From contig MCFG01000602.1 of the NCBI GenBank assembly GCA_002104895.1, positions 1-10,000 of the forward strand: DNA of 10,000 nucleotides. Direction: 5' to 3'. The notes beneath the pieces are model-generated. The model was given only the letters and a program-made list of their open reading frames with translations, did no database searches and was not told the DNA's origin. Positions 8,904 through 10,000 of the stretch are shown here, in pieces. Origin of the DNA: Anaeromyces robustus. Its lineage: Eukaryota > Neocallimastigomycota > Neocallimastigomycetes > Neocallimastigales > Neocallimastigaceae. Position 1 is the stretch's first letter; each line of letters starts with the position of its first letter. A program made the position numbers and the translations under genes.

Positions 8904-10000
8904 TTATTTATTTTCTTTTTTAGCATTTAATAATTGAAGTTCCAATTCTTTAATTCGTTTTTTTAAAGCTAAATTTTCTTCTTCTTTTGACTTTATAATT
9001 TTATCTTTCATAGACAACTCTAAAAAATTAGACAATAATAACATATCTTCACTATTTTGACCCTTCTATTGTTATTTTAATAAAAATAAAATTATATATA
9101 TATTATTAGAATATAATATATAAATCAATAAAAGATATCAATTATATAAAATGTTTATCTTTATTCTAATAAAACTTACATGTGTTGAATATATATTAAT
9201 ATATTTTTGATTATCAATTTCCTCATTTATTACAATTTCACTTGTTAAAGAGTCTTTAATTTTATTATTAAGATCCATTGATGATTGTGTTAATGAATTT
9301 GTAATACCATTAGCTGTAGACGATATTCTTGTTGTAGAAAATTTTGAATTTAATATTGATGAAATATTCCATTCATAAAGTTCATTAATTGTTGGACGTT
9401 TATTAGGATCTTTTTGAGTTAACCATAACACAAGTGCTGCTTCCTGTGGCCACCTCTTTACAAATTTTTCAGGCAATATTTGTTTTTCTCTTAAATCGTA
9501 AAATGCTTTAGCCCTTTCCATAGCAGTTGAAAATGGGAAATATAATTCAAAAAGAATTATACCCAATGGATATATATCAGATTGTACAGTATAATTAGAA
9601 GGACTAGTATTATTAACATCCAACTGTTCAGGAGAACCATACTAAAATTAAATATATATATAAATTAATGCATAAATAAAATATAAAAATAAGTGGAATT
9701 AAATAAAAAATAAATAACATATAAATATATTTGAAATTTTATTTTTATTATATTATATAATTTAATGAATATTAATATCTTACACTAATTGTTCCTATAC
9801 CAATAGTATGTGATGACTTTGGTAGAAAGTTTGTTAATTTCATGCATTTTGAGTCATCGTTAATATCAGAGTTCTCAAAAGTGCTGGGTATACTTTGATT
9901 ATCAGAATTAAAAAATACTTCATTCTTTTTGTTTTTATTATTGTTAAATTTTCCTAATTCATTTTTCATATCAGATGTCATAAGACCAAAATCTCCAAGT
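8904..10000 (-). CDS. eIF2-alpha kinase, HRI-type (C-terminal part)
   Basis: A stress-activated Ser/Thr kinase predicted to phosphorylate eIF2-alpha in the cytosol and lower translation initiation. Exons 9784-10000 (open at the right edge), 9180-9641 and 8904-9065 (stop TAA at 8906-8904) give 279 visible residues. The first codons read LGDFGL, the metal-binding DFG motif. An Asn/Lys-rich activation loop follows, then SHTIGIGT, which parallels HRI's HTSRVGT, and YGSPEQL, the APE-equivalent. The C-lobe has SDIYPLGIILFEL and STAMERAKAFYDLREKQ, whose MER-plus-LR pattern is characteristic of PERK/HRI kinases, and DPNKRPT. The domain ends near visible residue 169. A Ser/Thr/Asn-rich linker and a last exon with EEENLALKKRIKELELQLL, a clear coiled coil, follow; a C-terminal coiled coil favours HRI over PERK or GCN2. 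The N-terminus, Lys and HRD motifs lie outside the window. Introns are 142 and 114 bp. Confidence 0.87.

Overview
This window looks like nuclear DNA from a very AT-rich fungus. It carries the 3' ends or whole bodies of three conserved eukaryotic genes, all on the minus strand, split by short GT-AG introns and separated by about 2 kb spacers made almost entirely of A/T microsatellites. The fungal assignment rests mainly on the Rho GTPase, which has Cys rather than Asn at the first position of the NKxD motif and a QQPVS stretch, as I recall from yeast-type Rho1. Extreme AT content, A/T-ending codons, many short introns and homopolymer-rich spacers resemble genomes of anaerobic gut fungi (Neocallimastigomycota). 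That placement is an inference; other AT-rich early-diverging fungi are possible. Dictyostelium is less likely because it is known for Rac-type rather than true Rho GTPases.

Layout, left to right: (1) positions 1-3341, minus, a GAA1/GPAA1 homologue (GPI transamidase subunit) in 12 exons, open at the left edge, probably only a few codons before its stop; (2) 3342-5495, a spacer with an A-rich leader, a TATC/poly(A) triplet and a 43-unit TTTTA array; (3) 5496-6853, minus, a complete Rho1 GTPase in 4 exons, whose second intron (486 bp) is swollen by TTATTTA-type repeats; (4) 6854-8903, a second spacer with a heptamer array, TTA arrays and an approximately 320 bp TTA/TTTA tract; (5) 8904-10000, minus, the C-terminal part of an eIF2-alpha kinase best matching the HRI type, with the DFG-to-APE activation segment, the kinase C-lobe, a polar linker and a C-terminal coiled coil.

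The genes do not form an obvious pathway. GAA1 serves GPI anchoring of cell-surface proteins in the ER, Rho1 controls wall synthesis and actin at the plasma membrane, and the HRI-type kinase slows translation under stress. GAA1 and RHO1 both bear on cell-wall biology, but their adjacency is probably incidental.

I found no tRNA, rRNA, transposon coding sequence, CRISPR array or novel gene system. The distinctive content is the repeat architecture: a series of T(n)A repeats (TTA, TTTA, TTTTA, TTTTTA) mostly in the same strand orientation, a 15-bp higher-order pattern at one edge of the pentamer array, and introns largely built from microsatellites. Exon boundaries were inferred by hand from reading frame, splice sites and remembered family motifs; no alignment was run.
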